Shown here one piece after another: positions 61,150 through 64,000 of a DNA stretch of 64,000 nucleotides. The notes beneath the pieces were generated by a model. It was given only the letters and a program-made list of their open reading frames with translations. It did no database searches and was not told where the DNA came from. The stretch lies in NCBI GenBank assembly GCA_014549065.1, contig JACDOX010000157.1, forward strand, positions 808,554 through 872,553. Direction: 5' to 3'. Both the position numbers and the translations under genes were made by a program. This DNA comes from Cardinalis cardinalis. Its lineage: Eukaryota; Chordata; Aves; Passeriformes; Cardinalidae. Position 1 is the stretch's first letter; every line of letters starts with the position of its first letter.

Positions 61150-61927
61150 ATCCCCCAGTTTATCATCAAGGCCTGTGCTGTGAGACCCAAATGCAAATGC
61201 AGTGTTACAGACACAGCCTGATGACTGCTGTCAATAGAGGGGAGTAATCTCTCTTGCTGATCTCCTGGCCATGCTCTGACACCACCAGCCCTCCTGGCTG
61301 CCCAGACACTGCTGCCTTCTGCTCACTTTGGGGCCACCAAGGTGTCCTGACCCTCTCCTGCTGTGTTTTTCTCAGGGCTTTTTCCTTGATGAGCAATGGT
61401 TGGGGTTTTCCCTGCTGGATTTTGGGAGTTTTGGTCAGCTCACCCCTCCAGGTCTCTCGGGATGGCCACCCTGCCCTTTCTCTCTCAACTGGTGCCTCCA
61501 GTTCCACATCCCCTCTGAGGCTGATCTGGACATCCCCTCATCTGAAAGGCTGCTAACACAAATGTTAAACAGGAGGGTTTTACACACACACACCCTGCAG
61601 GGCTCCCCTTCTGAGCAGCTCCATCCTGTGACCACAGTCTCCACCCAGCTGGCCGTCCATCCATCCAGACTGGAAGATCCTAACCTGAATACCAGANTGC
61701 CATGAAAATCAGTGTCAAATGCCTTGCTGATGTCAAGACAAATGATCTCTCTGNTCTCCCCTCATCCATAATGCAGTCATTGTTCATAGGAATCAATCAG
61801 GGTGGCCAGGANTGCTTTACCTGGTAAATTCACATGACTGCTCCCACTCATGATGGTTTTTCTCATGTGTATCAGAAAGACCAAAGTGGAGCTGACTGAC
61901 ACGTAGCTCCCAAAATTGTAATTTTGG
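61150..61927 (-). pseudogene. decayed CR1 LINE reverse transcriptase segment
   Basis: Read on the minus strand, this follows the CR1 ORF2 reverse transcriptase in order. Near 61740-61700 a decayed form of the box that is LDFSKAFDT in intact elements is encoded (the DNA gives LDISKAFDT). Near 61600 the TSGVPQGSV box has decayed to GALQG, then LLFNICVSSLSDEG follows in place of VLFNIFINDLDDG. Near 61260-61220 SEHGQEISKRDYSPLL stands for the region ending VILPLYSALVR, and CICIWVSQ near 61180 stands for CVQFWAPQ. Frameshifts and stops break it into several open frames (for example 61205-61507 and 61435-61644). The 5' part, the endonuclease and the 3' end are absent, so the fragment is dead. Confidence 0.88.
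61910..61927. other. 8-bp palindrome at the CR1 edge
   Basis: CCAAAATT and AATTTTGG are separated by two bases. They lie where recognisable CR1 similarity stops. It is probably fortuitous. Confidence 0.6.
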
Positions 61928-62534
61928 CTGATTTAAAAATGGGTACTAAGAAAATATGAAAACAAATTATAACCCATGATATTCTGAATATAAACTCTTG
62001 TGTTTCTTAATCTGCAAATCTCCTCTCAAATTTACACATATAGGTGACACCTACGGCTTGCATCTAAAATGCCTTTTGGCTTTCTCATCCAGAAACANCT
62101 GTGATTTATCTACAAGTGATTTTTTTTTTTCTCCAGAAAAAAACCCTATTTCTTTCTTGTAAAGGAATAGTCCTAAGTCTTGAACGTTCCATTTTTTTTT
62201 ATAACAAATTGCCAATTTGGTCACACGTGTTCTTACTTTTTCACAACAATGTAAAGTTAAGAGACTATGAAAAAAATTAAATGANACATTTAAAACTACT
62301 TATTTATGAAAAAAAAACCCATATGTTTCATCTCCTCCAATGAGCCCAACATTTGGTAGGGCTGTGGTGTAAAAATACCTACCACTATCTATCAGTAATA
62401 TTTTCCTCAAGAGTTATTGATAAATCCTCCTATTCTAGAATAAACTTGTTGCATGCTGCAGAAACCNACATGTGTACTATGTTGACAGTAAAATCACTCA
62501 TGTGGTAATTTTTAGAGCAGATTGTCACAAATGA
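61928..62534. other. AT-rich non-coding stretch
   Basis: Very AT-rich, with several T and A homopolymers of 8-11 bases (near 62119, 62192 and 62310). No gene or named repeat was recognised. Confidence 0.5.
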
Positions 62535-62608
62535 CTGAAACACCTCCAAAAGGGACCTTTTGAGGTCATTAACTCAAACCTCCCACTGATGTTTGCAAAT
62601 CTTACCTA
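62535..62608 (-). repeat. old CR1 LINE 3'-end scrap
   Basis: CCAAAAGGGACCTTTTGAGGTCATTAACTCAAACCTCCCACTGATG on the plus strand resembles the reverse complement of a CR1 3' end (…AAGGGACCTTCTGAGGTCATCTAGTCCAACCTCC…). Only about 60 bases can be matched, and the ends are vague. Confidence 0.5.
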
Positions 62609-64000
62609 GGAAAATTCTCATAATTTACTTAAAAAAGAGTAGCTCTTACATTAAGAAATTAAACACCAAAAAATATACACTTGCAGGTCTCTCATCCTTT
62701 ACCTAAACCTGGTGAAAATCTACCTCTGTTTCATCACCTTTATTCTGATTATCCATGGCTTTTTGGAGGCATTTAATCCTCCCTCCCTCGATCCTCCAGA
62801 ACAAGCACTNCAGTGGACAGGCAGATAAATGGAAAAAGGTTATAAAGGGAACTCCCTGACACAGANAAGTCAATAAAGGTCAACAAGCAGATGTTAACCT
62901 GACACAGCATCAAGAGCTGTGTCTTTATATACATACATGCAATGGATCATCCCCTGCAGTTTTTGGATTGTGCTGGTACCACAAATTACAGCAATTTTTG
63001 GTTGATACTCCAACTATTACATGAGCCTTTGGACAGAATATTATACCCTGGGAAGACAGGCTAGGTCACCTCTNCAGAAAAGCACAGTACCTAGGGTATT
63101 GGAAAGCACGTGCTTCCCATAACTTTATTCAAGTATAACTTTAACAGTTCTCCACAGCACCTGTTACAGAAATATTTCTTCGTGCTATTATTGTGTTGGT
63201 CAATTACTCCACTTTTTAGTATCTTGAAGTAATTNACTTAACTTTGGTGACCAAGGGAGCATCCTCTGTGATACAGACTCAGACTGTCAGAGCACACTGC
63301 ACAGTCCCTCTTCTGAGCACAATTCCTCCCCAAGACAAATAAAGCCCTCTCTCAGCCTTGGTCTGACAAAACCCTGCTGCAGCTGCATCCATTTGGGGAA
63401 TTGCACTGCTTGCTTTCACTGCTGCAGCACAGCCAACTTTTGTTTCCACCTCCAGTCACAGCAGCAGTTGCCTCAGAAATCCAAGTTTACCTCCTTGCAG
63501 AGAAAAGCGTGCAGTCGGAAGAGCAAAGCAGGGCACCAACCAACCACTCTGATACAAAAATTGCACAACAATTCTTGGTTTTTAAGTACCTGACAGCTGG
63601 TTCCAGCACCACCAAGGTGACAGGAGGGCTTAGTTGGTGCCAAGAGTGCAAATAATTAGAATATTCCTAAAGANCAACGGTCCCTGGAGGCTACAGGAGT
63701 GCTACAGCAAAGCCACCACAGACCTTCACACCCTGCATGACCACACAGCATTCTGCTGTAATTACAACCTTTCTGTTACACCTAACGACATTTCCAGACC
63801 CCTTCTTTCCTTTCCAGTGATTCCTGCAGCACTGGGAAGTGATCAGAGCCCCACATTTCTGACAATGCACAGGATGTCAGAAAAGAGATGCGAGTCTGTC
63901 CTGGCTTCAGCACCACACGGTGCTGCATTCAGCAAACAGCATCACTGCAGGTGGCTGCTCCACTTTTTTGTGAAATGATTTTGTTGTTTTTGGTTCAGGG
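62609..64000. other. non-coding stretch, nothing firmly recognised
   Basis: Mixed composition, somewhat richer in G+C after 63240. A CTTGAAGTAATTNACTTAACTTTGG word near 63223 faintly recalls the MIR core but is too short to call. Open frames of up to 114 codons near the right edge lack motifs and overlap each other. Confidence 0.45.

Noticed and set aside
61205..61644. Open frames that could be called a novel gene
   Set aside because: They are broken pieces of the CR1 reverse transcriptase on the minus strand.

Overview
This window looks like non-coding DNA from a bird, most likely a songbird. The evidence is several CR1-type LINE fragments, ancient MIR-like SINE remnants, a low background of CpG, moderate A+T richness, and one solo LTR (41854-42215) whose sequence I recognise as a passerine retroviral LTR family. 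I find no convincing protein-coding gene, tRNA, rRNA or processed pseudogene. Open frames of 60-160 codons occur on both strands throughout. They lack family motifs, overlap one another, and are what chance gives in 64 kb. The window is best read as a gene desert or the inside of a very large intron. Layout: 0.8-1.3 kb is a strikingly G-poor, probably repeat-derived stretch. 4.1-4.3 kb is purine-rich. 5.2 kb (MIR), 6.6 kb (old CR1), 11.6 kb (MIR-like, with a B-box), 15.1 kb (LINE reverse transcriptase scrap) and 17.4 kb (MIR) are old transposon relics. 18-41 kb is largely free of repeats I can recognise and holds several AT-rich, homeodomain/octamer-motif stretches that look like conserved non-coding elements (26.99-27.27, 29.56-29.85 and 41.03-41.43 kb). 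41.85-42.2 kb is the solo LTR. 48.18-48.68 kb is the only CpG-island-like patch and carries a good splice donor. 51.69-52.04 kb is a 42-bp minisatellite interrupted by a 115-base run of n. 57.5-57.8 kb is the 3' end of a CR1 on the plus strand, followed at 57.94 kb by a 25-bp tandem repeat. 61.15-61.93 kb is a decayed CR1 reverse transcriptase segment on the minus strand, with another old CR1 scrap at 62.5 kb. Isolated n bases occur about three per kb (18 in the first 6 kb by hand count). Inside the minisatellite they stand one-for-one in place of a base, so they look like masked ambiguous or polymorphic calls, not gaps. No gene set acts together here. Any function is most likely regulatory (candidate enhancers and one candidate CpG-rich promoter), and that is inference from composition. 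I found no new biological system that I can defend.
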